Made by a program: the position numbers and the translations under genes. The notes under the pieces are model-generated. The model was not told the DNA's origin and did no database searches. It saw only the letters and a list, made by a program, of their open reading frames with translations. Shown one piece after another: positions 1-10,688 of a stretch of 64,000 nt of DNA. Each line of letters starts with the position of its first letter. Positions within the stretch are counted from its first letter, which is position 1. This stretch comes from Iris pallida (taxonomy: Eukaryota; Streptophyta; Magnoliopsida; Asparagales; Iridaceae): contig JANAVB010002199.1 of NCBI GenBank assembly GCA_029216955.1, positions 20,155,822-20,219,821 of the forward strand, written 5' to 3'.

Positions 1-295
1 TTTGGTGTGAGTGAGTTGTATTCTGTTTAAATGGCTTAATGAATATTTCTTAGTATTCATAATTAAATATTATAAATATTATTATTAGTCGATAGTCAAT
101 GACATTTGTATAAAATAAGTTATTATACATTCTGGGATTTATCGGACTGCAATAATGGTATTTATACACCATTATAGTTTATTGAATTTTGTTATTATAA
201 TATTATTATTTTATTGAGGTTAATATTATATAATATTATTTTATTATTGGTTATATCATCTTGTCAATTAAATATTATTATGTATAGACATATAC

Positions 296-300
<5 letters not shown>

Positions 301-360
<60 letters not shown>
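301..360. repeat. (TA)n microsatellite
   Basis: An uninterrupted alternating TA tract of about 60 bp, preceded by a few CATATA units. Low-complexity DNA with no coding value. Confidence 0.95.
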
Positions 361-365
<5 letters not shown>

Positions 366-711
366 GGCCTACACTAGGAATCGATAATTTTGGGGTTTAT
401 TTAGATTTTAGGGATATTATTATATTAGTATATATATGAATATATATAGAGATATATATATGAATATATATATGGATAGTGTAATAAAAAAAAGAAAAAA
501 AGAATGGAATACAACACTGTTCCAAAAGGGAACAAAGGACCACAGCCCATGGGCTGCAAAACCGTTCAAACCGAGAGCAAAAAACCCGCACTGCTAGACT
601 TAACTCCCCTACCCGAACCCACTTAACTCCCCTACCCGAACCCAATAGAACCAGGCCGACCCTCTCGAACAGAGTCTTGGCCGAGCGAGTTCCCTGTACG
701 CGAGAAATCAG

Positions 712-1004
<293 letters not shown>

Positions 1005-2374
1005 GCCAAATAGAGGAAGATCGAGAGGACAAATCCTAAACGAACACCCACGCCGCCACCACCTCTCCCTAGCGCAACCTCCAGCCACCGCGCGCCGCCG
1101 CAGCAGCGTCGGAGAGCCGCGCGTGCGGTGGTGGAAACAGAACGCGCACTGTAGCAGCGTGCACAGCAGTGGCTTCGGACCAGTCTTCACGATGACTTTT
1201 CTTCTTCGTCACTGGACGATTTTTCGATCCACCTGCACAGGTTCGAACACAACCCTACCCTCCTTAAATCCCTTTACATAGATTCTGTTTACTCGCGCCG
1301 TGCACGACGAGAACCGAGTCCCAAAATCGAGGAAAATCTCGATTTCCTGGGTATAGAAACTGCCCAACGTCCAAGGTTTGCGGTCTATTTGCGACCAGAA
1401 CATCGCAAGTTTTAGAAAACCGCTTGAACAGACTTCTAGACAACCTAACCAAGATGGAAACACTATTTTTAGATTTAATTCTTGTTGGTTAATTGCTGTT
1501 TAAAATTAGGATAAAGTTGACAAAAAATCTGTTTTCAAAAATATAGAAAATAGGAAAATTCATCCACACGACGTGCGTCCCGCCAATTCGGGCGATGTGG
1601 TTGCGCACCATAAGCATCGAAAGGTGCGTAATGGCTTCGTGGTCGTGTGGGCTTTGACGGAATTCGAATTGGTCGCGTGTGCGCGACAAATTTGATGCGT
1701 ATCCGTCAAAATTCTCCGTATCGGCCCCTGTACAAATTTCTCAATTACTTTGTGCACGCTCGTCAGATCGAGACGAAACTTATGCCAACAGGTCCGTATC
1801 ATTTTTCTGGTCCTGTATGCCAAGTTTGGTCCGATTCTGAGACAGTTGATTGGATCGCCATTTTGCGGGCCCCATGATCCGACTCAACGGGTGATTTTGT
1901 GCACGACCCGCCGGAATCCAACTCTGGACATACGGTTGGGTTCGTATCAGAAAACTGGATCCATAGACATATAGTTTGATGACTTTAGAGACCGTTGACT
2001 CTGGCACGCTTTTTCGGTACAAAGCGGGTCCAACGGCGGACACCGTTTTGGCCCAAAATTATCGTTTTGCTCCTGTGTCCAGGATTGGACTTAAGGACAG
2101 GCAATCCTAGCTATTTTGACTATTCTGAGAACATTGGTAATATTTATTTCAGCTTTCGGGGACTGTTGTACGGGTTTTGACTATTGTGGCACATTGAGTA
2201 GTTCAGACTGTCGGTTTCACCAGCAGAGGACCACATGCGAATACAGTTTATTTTCTGCATTTCGATATTGATCTTCACTATATTTCATTGATTGGCCATT
2301 GGTTATGTGATTTTATATTCTATTATAAATTGTTGAGTCGAGAATGTGAAGTACCAACGATGTGTGATCTGACC

Positions 2375-2676
2375 TTAGACAGTGTAGACAGTGATTTATT
2401 ATTGCAAAGTAGACAGTGTAGACAATAATTTATTATTGCAAAGTAGACAGTGTAGAAAGTGATTTATTATTGCAATTAGACAGCGTAAACAGTGATTTAT
2501 TATTTCAAAGTAGACCATATTTCTTTATTGTATTATTTGCTGTAGACAGTGTAACTTTATACAATGTAGACAGTGTAACTTTAGACAGTGTAGACAGTAT
2601 AACTTTAGACAGTGTAGACAGTGTAACTTTAGACAGTGTAGACAGTGTAACTTTAGACAGTGTAGACAGTGTCGTG
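2375..2676. repeat. Compound minisatellite built on GACAGTGTA
   Basis: Two adjoining tandem arrays share the word GACAGTGTA. From about 2375 to 2515 the unit is roughly 39 bp, with GATTTATTATTGCAAAGTA between copies. From about 2560 to 2676 the unit is 24 bp and repeats nearly perfectly about five times. The DSVTL-like peptide read from it is a by-product of the repeat. It lies within what looks like the body of an LTR ending at 3183. Confidence 0.9.
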
Positions 2677-2879
2677 TAATTGTCCCGAGACCGATCACAT
2701 ATCAAAGGTACTTCTACGATTGGGAAGGTATTTTGTTTATTTATTTGCTACTGATTTTCCGTCTTTTCTGTTTATTTTCAAAACTCATGATTGATGTCTA
2801 ACCTCTGTTGTATAGTCATTTTTATTTATTGAAATTGCATTCAGTGAATTGTGCTCGTTCCATTCTTGACTGGAAACCA

Positions 2880-3183
2880 ATATTTTTCAGGTTAGCCGTG
2901 GATTCACTTAGCCTGGAAGATACGGGGGTACTTGCAGACAAAAGCCAAGAGACTAGCTAGATAGTGGAGTTGTAGTCATTCAAATATTTGGCGTACAGGT
3001 TTATATTTTTCTGCAAATATAAAACTTGTGATTATTGTAAGTTAAATTAATTATGTGAATGAGCATTATTTGTGATTTGGATCAACATGGCCGTGACAGC
3101 GTTCTACCGCCGACACTGCGGCATAGGCTGGCTTGGATACGTCTCGTATCCATTTTAAAAAAAAAACGGGTGCGGGTCGTGAC
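2880..3183 (+). mobile_element. Right end of a gypsy-type LTR in plus orientation (partial)
   Basis: The sequence ends in GGGTGCGGGTCGTGACA, the mirror image of the TGTCACGACCCGCACCC terminus at 5876. About 90 bp before it is also alignable to the reverse complement of 5876-5970 (GACAGCGTTCTACCG). It is followed by GTCCT at 3184-3188. The same word occurs uninterrupted at the equivalent position of the other LTR copy (around 25335), consistent with a 5 bp target duplication. The left end was not found. Confidence 0.55.
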
Positions 3184-3184
3184 A

Positions 3185-3542
3185 GTCCTATTATGGTAAG
3201 GTCCAAAATGCCCCCACTAATCTATTCTATTAGTATTAGGAAAGGGCTAATTGGTTGGGGCTAAATTAGTCATTCTAATGTCTCTAATCATACTAACCCT
3301 ATCCATAATAATTAGCCTAACCACTAACTAAAATAATTAGCATATGGGCCATGGCTAACTAGTGTGTGGGTCCTACTAGAGTCAACACTACCTCGGGTCC
3401 CCGATACAAGTCGGATTGAGCTGAAATTCGAACCCGACTCAAATAACCCCAAAATAATATTATAACTAAATAAATAATTTCAAAAATATTCTAAAATGAA
3501 AAATGACAAAAATACCCCTATTTCTGAAAACTAGGGATGACA
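3185..3542 (-). mobile_element. 3' LTR fragment of the minus-strand gypsy element
   Basis: This segment is nearly identical to 25334-25693, both running from TCCTATTATGGTAAGG to GATGACA, so it is the matching end of the same LTR. Its outer part is cut off at 3184 by another LTR end. On the minus strand the adjacent internal sequence (3543-3580) reads TTTCGAGGACAAATTTTTTT, a form typical of the gypsy 3' end just before the polypurine tract. Confidence 0.8.
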
Positions 3543-4200
3543 AATCTATCCACCTTAAAAAAATTTGTCCTCGAAATTAAAACCAAACAATAGTAAAATA
3601 TTAAAATCACAAGTCATGGCTTAAAATTTAAAATGATTAAAATATCAAAATTAAAGCATGAATTAAATGACTAAAATTATAAAATTTCAAATTACTCTCA
3701 AATAGAAACTGGGAGCTATAAGTCTATCCACCTTAAAAGAATCATCCTCAAAAATTAAAACAAAGTAAACACAGAAAAATTATGCAAATCGATAATCGTA
3801 TGCGTCTATCCAATCATCATAATACTCAGAATCTCTGTCATGCCAGTGAGCAAGGCTACGATAATCACAGAGTCCTCAACTACGGTACATACCTCTAGAA
3901 TTATGGTATTTAAAATTTTTGTATTGTCGCATGCTTGGCAGCGAAAATCTTAAATTCCCACACCCGAGGAATACGACCATAATCCGACTATATGTCCTCA
4001 CTATGCCTGCTAGCATGACCCTAGAGTATTCTAAAATCTCATAATCGAGGCGACCTAGCCCATACGACTTATCTCAGAAGGAAATTACATCACAAGAACA
4101 ATTTTCATCCAACGATCAAAGAACAGATAGAATCGAATTTCATGACAGTTTATAAGAAGGCAAATACGGAAAGGAGATCGAAAGATTGGAACCTGCTATC
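3543..4200 (-). mobile_element. Gypsy internal 3' region with duplicated pre-LTR motif
   Basis: Non-coding AT-rich stretch between the 3' LTR and the gag remnant, where the pol genes should be. No protease, reverse transcriptase, RNase H or integrase motif is visible in any frame, so pol is missing. The motif next to the LTR (CTATCCACCTTAAAA followed by an AAATTT/TCCTC word) occurs at 3547 and again at 3724, showing a local duplication or a second derived boundary. Confidence 0.65.
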
Positions 4201-5616
4201 TGCTCTGCTACTGCCTGAGTGGGCTCAACGGTCATGGCGAAAGCTCGCCCCTGCTAGCCTCCTCTAGCCTGCTGCACGCCGTCCTGGCCTCTTCGGATTC
4301 CACTAGCGTGGCAATTCCTCAGCTGGTGGTCAGGCGCCCCACAGTATAGGCATACGCCCAACCTATTTCGACAGGCATCTCTAGTGTGTCCCTGCTTCCC
4401 GCAGAAAGTACACTGAGTAGCCTGTCCCTAGCCCCGTCCCTGGTGCTGCTGGGCACGCGCTGGTGCCTGCTGAAACTGTAACTGAGGCTGCTGCTGCTGA
4501 AACTGCCTCTGCTAGAAATGAGGGCACTTTGCCGGCCCCGCACTCGAGCTATCTCCAAGAACGTCACTGCCCCTCTTCGGCTTGAGGCCGAAGTCCTCCT
4601 CTGCAATCTGTACCTCCATCAGGATCTGCTCGAAGGTCGCATCACGTCGCCCAGAGGTACGAGTGCGTACTGCATGGATAAGACCCCTCCGGAACTTCCG
4701 GGCCTTGTAACGCTCATCCTGGATCAGACTGGGTATAAACCTGCTCAGCGGAAGAACTCCGCTGCATACTCCTCTACCGATGAGTTCCCCTGCACCAAAC
4801 TAGCAAACTGTCTCTCCAAAGCTGTCAAGGCCACATCTGGGTAGAACTTCTCCTTAAAGAGCCTCCTGAAGTCCTCCCAAGCTAAACCCCTCACCGACGC
4901 ACGCGGATCCATACGAAACCATGTCAACGCTATATCAAAAAATGGCTCGCTGCAGACGTCACCCAAAGCCCTCTCGGGACCTCTGCCAACTCTAGACTCC
5001 GCTGGACATCCTCCAACCAGTCATCCGCGTACAGGATACCCTCGGTACCCTTGAACTCCCTCGGGTTCATCTTTCTGAAGTCTAGGTGCATACCGGGCCT
5101 CTCCTGTCCCTGCTGCTGAACTGGTGCTCCCTGAACTATACCCGGTGCATCCCTCTCTACTGCTGCCATCGCCAGCTGATGTGAGTTCTCCATGCTCTGT
5201 CGCATCACCTCTGCCTGGCGGTGCTGTGCCTCGGCCTGTGCTCTCTGGGTCTACAACATCTGCTGCAGAAGGGCCATCATCCCCTGAGTATCAGTCGGTA
5301 GTGGAGGCAGCGGTGAAAGAATATCAGGAATAACCATGGACGGTCTCGCTGCTGGAGGTGGAAGACCTCCCGGAACCGTCGCTGTTGCTCCCGCCTGAAG
5401 GGCAGGGACTGAGGTGGCAGCTCCCTCAACTGCAGCTCCCTCAGCTGGAGGTGGAAGACCTCCGGGAACTGCCGCTGCTACTCCTGCCTGAAGGGCAGGA
5501 ACTGAGGCTACTGCTCTCTCGACTGCTACTCCCGTAGCCGGAGGTGGAAGACCTCCTGGATCGGACCTCTCTGGAATCGTACTAGGCCCTGCTGCCTGAG
5601 AACGAGTCACTGTCAT
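4200..5616 (-). pseudogene. Ty3/gypsy gag polyprotein remnant
   Basis: Read on the minus strand from the ATG at 5616 (MTVTRSQAAGPS). Order: a proline/alanine-rich N-terminus with a repeated VPGGLPPP unit (about residues 25-110); then a Retrotrans_gag-like core (FRKMNPREFKGTEG... WLEDVQRSLEL, and ALTWFRMDPRA... FYPDVALTALERQF); then two CCHC zinc knuckles at about 4330-4400, CTFCGKQGHTRDAC and CLYCGAPDHQLRNC, both CX2CX4HX4C. Gag packages the RNA and forms the particle. The reading frame is broken by a TAG near 5251 and by frame changes near 4970 and 4740. It stops soon after the knuckles, so this copy is gag-only and dead. Confidence 0.88.
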
Positions 5617-5851
5617 CCTGAAGATGAATTGAACCCAAGAGATCAATATGGCACAAGATAAGATATTATCAAAAGAGGACAATTGAATTCAAATGCAAGA
5701 AGAGTTGTCATGGTAATCAAAAGATCAGAAATTTTCTAAAATGTGATTGAGTAACTCCTATCATACCCTAGATCCTACGTCCTAATCGCAGGCTCGTAAT
5801 TAGCACTCTAAGTCGAGCACCATTACGAGATCGCACTAATTGCGACTCTGA

Positions 5852-5867
5852 CCTGTATGGGCCACCA
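5852..5867 (-). other. Candidate primer binding site of the gypsy element
   Basis: Just inside the LTR the minus strand reads TGGTGGCCCATACAGG. It begins with TGG, as tRNA-primed sites do, but is 8 bp from the LTR end and I cannot match it to a particular tRNA by eye. Confidence 0.3.
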
Positions 5868-5875
5868 TAAAAATG

Positions 5876-6178
5876 TGTCACGACCCGCACCCTGATTAGG
5901 GGTACGAGTACGTAGTTACGTCCAGCCTACGTCGCAGCATCGACGGTAGAACGCTGTCTAGGTTGTCTATAAAACTACACTAAACAATATAAAGGTACCT
6001 GTACAGTATATACACTCCGAATGGAGGTGACATAGCAATACAGTCTCAATCACAAAAACATACTAGGATAGATAGCACGAAAGAAAATATGATAGATGAA
6101 AACAGGAAATAAGTTCAAGATCCACACAAGTCCAGAGCTATACACAACTACACAGAGTTATAGAAATATAATATAAAA
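5876..6178 (-). mobile_element. Gypsy 5' LTR, left part (interrupted by CACTA)
   Basis: Starts TGTCACGACCCGCACCC directly next to the gag-bearing interior and runs to the CACTA terminus at 6179. The rest of this LTR continues at 22039. Together the two parts are about 3.96 kb. Its content parallels the start of the solo LTR at 26513, in the same order, which supports joining the two parts. Confidence 0.7.
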
Positions 6179-6189
6179 TACTACAAACT

Positions 6190-6580
6190 GAAAGCGACTA
6201 AAAAATGTATTTGTCATCTAAAGTTGTCCAAATTGAAAAAAATAATTACGAATTCTATAGCGACTATTAATTAATTTGGACTGACAATAATTTGGTCGCA
6301 AAAAAAATCAAAGACGACTACGTAAAATATTCCTCGCCTAAAGTACACCGAAAATACTAAATTTTCTAGCCATTTTTTTGCGAGGATGAATATTCTTGGA
6401 CCACTATTATTTTACTAGCAACGGGTTTGACCAAAAAAAACTTACAAAATAAAAAATCTTTAGCTAGTAAAAATAATCTGGTGACCAAAGATATTAGAAA
6501 AATTAAAATGAACTTCATATTTTGGCCACTGCCCAAGTGAGCTGCAACCAAAACTCTTCCCGAGGCCAACAAAAAATTTC
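6190..6580. repeat. CACTA left subterminal repeats
   Basis: Short degenerate words (GCGACTA, TTTGGTCGC, GACGACTA, CTCGCCTAAAG) recur in both orientations. These are the transposase-binding type repeats expected next to a CACTA terminus and use the same core as the right-end array. They are fewer and more decayed than on the right. Confidence 0.6.
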
Positions 6581-8479
6581 AATCCCGTGACATCCCAAAT
6601 TTTAGGTTACAATCCCGTGCTTCCAATTACAATCCCGCTTCCAAATTCAATCACCAACCAAAAAAGGGTCTTCAATCCCTGGAGCATATATCTTCCGACC
6701 CAAATTAGAGTTCAATTCCTAAAGCAAGTCAAATTAGGTCGGATTCTACCATATATATATGAGAAGAAGAACAGACTCCACCACGTGCCGTCGAGAGAAG
6801 AGAGCATTGCACAATCCGGAGAGGGAAGATCTGCGGAAGGCCCTCGCTGCCTCCTTCTCCCTCAAAGTAGCCTTCTATTCTTCTCTTTTTTTGGTAGAGG
6901 TGAGGATTCAAAACTTAGATTACTATCAACTTCTATTACCCTCTATTTCTAAACCTCCATCCTGTCATATTATATTCATGTACATAGTTGATTAATTATT
7001 GATAGGTCATGTACATAGTTGATTAATTATTCGATAGGTAACATGACAAGAGACTATAAGATGTTTTTTTGTTTTTGGTTATTTTGAACTCTGTTTGTTC
7101 CTTGTTTGATTTTATCTCAGTTATTAGTTCCAGCAAACTGATAGCCAAATAATTCTAACCAAATAATCTTAGGGTCAAAGTGAAACTTCTTACGAGATCC
7201 CTTGATCTGATGAAATTAAGTCGAGTTTCATGCAGCATTAGGTATTTGCCACATGAAACCCTTTGACACCTGAGTCCAAAAGGTTTCAGAAAGTTTGGGT
7301 GACCAACTTGTTTACTTCTTTTTGCAAGCAATTAGTTTCACTTTTGGATTGGAGCCCATTCAGAAATAATGAAACTCGTATTGTTAGTCTTTTATTGAGA
7401 AAGTACTAACTGGGATTCATGTCTCCCCAAGGTTTTACGTATCCACTGAGACCAACAGAGATTGTCGATTCAAAACCACTAAAAGCGACAAACCACTGAA
7501 AAGATACTCATAGCAACGATATCAAACTGATACCGAAACTGAGGGTTTGAACCTTTCTTCTCTTGTTCTTTCCATGGGTTTCGATTCAAAAAAAGCTATA
7601 TAACTCTAGAAATTAAAATGACAAGTAAATTTTTAATGATGCCAACATAGCACCGCTCTAATCATACAAATTGTTCTTTCTAATTTGCCTTTCAATAATA
7701 GGTTGTGTTCGTATTTGTTGCTAAGCTCGATCGGCATGTTAGGTCTGTATTTAATGGTTATTTTCTTGTGGTGTGTGCTTCAAAATAAAAACTGAAACAT
7801 CAATGGTTCATAAACTGCTCCTAAGTTAAGCTTTGGGATCTTTGCAAACTGAAGAATTTCAGATCCATTGCTTCTTATGATACAAATAATTCCGTTTATG
7901 GCATCGTTCTTGCTAGTGAAAAAGCATTCAACATTAAAACTATTTTTGATGGACAACTATAGTGATAATTTCGTCTGACCAACAAAAAGATGCTGGGAGG
8001 TTATAATGGGGTCGTCTTAGGCCTTTATACCACCCTCTAAAACGTAGTTGAGGCATCTCATTTGGAAGTGTGATAATTTGTTTGTTGATATAAGTATCTT
8101 CCTTTATTTGTTTCTTGCACTTATTTAACTTACAAAATATTTGATATGTTGCTGCTCAAAACCTTATGCAAATATTTCATGATCGTGATGATGTTTCTTC
8201 ATCAAAACAAACCATAGTCTTGCCTCCTTTGCTTGGATAATTTTTTTTATTGGCTAATCCAGTGTAAATAATGAGTGCAAAGGCACAAAGTGAATAAACA
8301 CGGTCGATAAATTAGATGCAAATAAATAGTAGTAGGAAGACCTCCTCATAAAAATTCATACAACTGAACAAAGCCAAAACAAGTCTCAACTGACAAATAT
8401 AACAGAAACAAAGTCATCACTGTGCTAATAGAGTAATAATGCTATCGCCCACATGTATATGATGAAGCTCGGATGATCT
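6580..8479. other. CACTA 5' region, non-coding
   Basis: No credible gene. ORFs at 6587-6995 overlap each other on both strands and have no motif. A purine-rich segment at 6770-6850 resembles a leader region. A 30 bp direct duplication (GTACATAGTTGATTAATTATT) lies at about 6978-7037. Confidence 0.5.
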
Positions 8480-8898
8480 TCATGGGCTAGTGGCTGCTGG
8501 AGGTGGGGATAGGAAAGGAATTAAGGGAATTTGGAGGCCGGGGATGGTAGGAATTGTCGTTGGGATGGAAGGCAGTGGGAGAATGGTGGTAGGAATGCTT
8601 GTAGGAATTGACGGAATGGTTGGGATGGTAGGCAATGGTGGCAATGCAAGCTTTGGCAAAGTAGTGGTAGAAACAGGTTGCAACGATGGCTTTGGGAGTG
8701 TAGGAACTGTTGGGAGAGGAGACAATTGTGTGGTAGGCAACGATGGAAGCGTTGTCAGTGTTGGTATTGTAGGTAGCGGTGGTACTACGGGTGCAGCCTG
8801 TGGTGTTGGTGTGTCTAATAGATGGTGAGCTGCGTGGCTTGCATCGATCCAAATAAAGCCATGGAAAGAGCTATGAGGATACGAGTGTAAGAGGCCAT
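8480..8898 (-). pseudogene. Proline-rich small secreted protein, frameshifted, inside CACTA
   Basis: The minus-strand ATG at 8898 opens a signal-peptide-like start (MASYTRILIALSMALFGSMQA). A second frame then gives HAAHHLLDTPTPQ followed by about 110 residues made of Pro, Thr, Ile and Leu (PTIPTIPSIPTSIP-type units), ending FLSPPPAATSP. Start, LL-TP processing region and ending fit a plant family of short cell-wall or apoplastic proline-rich proteins of unknown biochemical role. The two parts are in different frames, joined by a one-base change between about 8840 and 8866. A TATA-like TATATA lies at 8982-8993, about 90 bp upstream. The gene sits between the CACTA left end and the transposase, so it was captured or inserted there. 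Whether it is expressed is unknown. Confidence 0.72.
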
Positions 8899-8981
8899 AG
8901 TCAGGAGTATCACAATTTGCAAGAGTTGCAAATAGTTCAATCCTCTGTGATTGCTTTGTGCAATTGTAGTCTAAGAAATGG

Positions 8982-8993
8982 ACATATATAAGG
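8982..8993 (-). promoter_or_regulatory. TATA-like element of the proline-rich gene
   Basis: On the minus strand CCTTATATATGTCC lies about 85-95 bp upstream of the ATG at 8898, a plausible distance for a TATA box plus short leader. Confidence 0.45.
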
Positions 8994-10556
8994 CAAAAAA
9001 TGTCGAAAAGAGGTCTGGGCTTGAGGAAACGATGTCAAGGTTGGTGATCAGAGACAATCTGAGGTCCTTTAGTTTGTTCACCTTCTTCAACTATTTGTTG
9101 TATGTGGCATGAAGATTTTTTTATTTAGGAAATCAGGTGCTTTATTGGTGATGTAGTTGGGAAACAAAAAATTGTTGACTGTAATCTCATTAGTCAAATG
9201 GGATGACAGTGACATCATAAATATTTGATTTGCATGTCTTATTTAGTTTGTTGAATTTTGAGCTATCTAGACTTGAACAGATTCATTGTTGTTCATGCCA
9301 ACATCGGCTTCGGTTTAGGTTTCTTACAGAAGTGTCAGTTCATGGCTTTAACTATCCAAATTTTTTATGCTTGATTAAACCTCGTTAAAGCTGTGTGTAA
9401 ATTTTCTAGTATGCTTTCAGTTTTTTGTTTTGTTTTTTTCCCACTATTTCTGCAGTTCACAGTTAAGACACCAAAGCTGTGTGAATCCAAATACTCGAGC
9501 CAAAATAAATGAGACATGTCGAAGACTGAGAGCTTGAACAAACTGATCAAACAGAAGTAGGCTTGTCAAACATTAATGTAGCTTAATCACGCAAGCTCAA
9601 GCTGCACTAACTAACAAACCAAGGTTGGTTACAAGTTCAAGCAAAGTAGGATAAATCAATGGAAGAAATTTGAACGAGTCAATTCCTTTGGTTGTCGTAA
9701 TATTTCATTTCTTTCTTTAGGTTCAATACTCTACATCTGCTATGTTATCACCTTCTGTACAACACTTTTCTCGAGTTTCCTAGTTTCCTCTGTTTACAAG
9801 TTTTTAAAAGACTTCTTTGCGAAGTAACATTGGCGTTTAACTGCCTTTGCCAAACTTGTATTCTCTTCATGAGGTCATTCACCCTCGCCCTGTCATTATG
9901 ATCTTGGAATAATTCCTTCTGAAAATCATGCTTCAGCTTTTCTACGACACGTTTGATAATACCTGGTTAAAAATTAAATTTCTTTGTGATAAATTTTTTT
10001 ATGTGAATACCTTGTATTATGTCCTATTGAATATTTGAATCAGCATAAGATTGGTTATTACCTGTTTGACTATGGTAGGGTTATCAGAGGAGAGTTCAAA
10101 TATATTAATGATATCCTTTCACAAACATCATAATTATTGAATACTTAAATGGGAAAATATCGAGAACATATAATGATTGTTGGATTGGTTCATGATTTCG
10201 GAACTTGGATGAATTACATGTCAGCCCGTACAATTGTGGCATGATAACATGGCACTGATCTTGCAAAGGGACAAACTACTACGTAGGAGCGGTACAATAT
10301 CTTGTTTAATTATCTATGATCTTATTAGTGTTTGATCGATCAGATGAAATCAAATGAACCGGACATATGTGTCTATAGTTTAAGAGCACTGCCTACAACC
10401 AAGTTTATGATCATTGAGCTAGAAGCTCAATAACCTCAGAAAAAAGGAATTTTTGCTCTTGCAACCATCATACTATGATATAGTTTATGTTTCAATCAAA
10501 TAGTAGTATTAAATTCAATATATTTCCTTCGTGGTCGTTTACACTAGTGAAATAGC

Positions 10557-10646
<90 letters not shown>

Positions 10647-10688
10647 CGGTCTTGAGTATAATTTTTTTGTTTTAATATTTGCAGAACC
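8994..10688. other. CACTA region upstream of transposase, non-coding
   Basis: No supported gene. It holds AT-rich sequence, a few short chance ORFs and a pure (TA)n tract at 10559-10645 immediately before the transposase start. Confidence 0.5.
10559..10645. repeat. (TA)n microsatellite
   Basis: About 87 bp of uninterrupted alternating TA, 45 bp upstream of the TNP2-like start codon. Confidence 0.95.

Noticed and set aside
8487..8852. Thr/Ser/His-rich 121-codon ORF and plus-strand Gly/Val-rich 112-codon ORF over the proline-rich gene
   Set aside because: Out-of-frame and antisense shadows of the Pro/Thr/Ile repeat.
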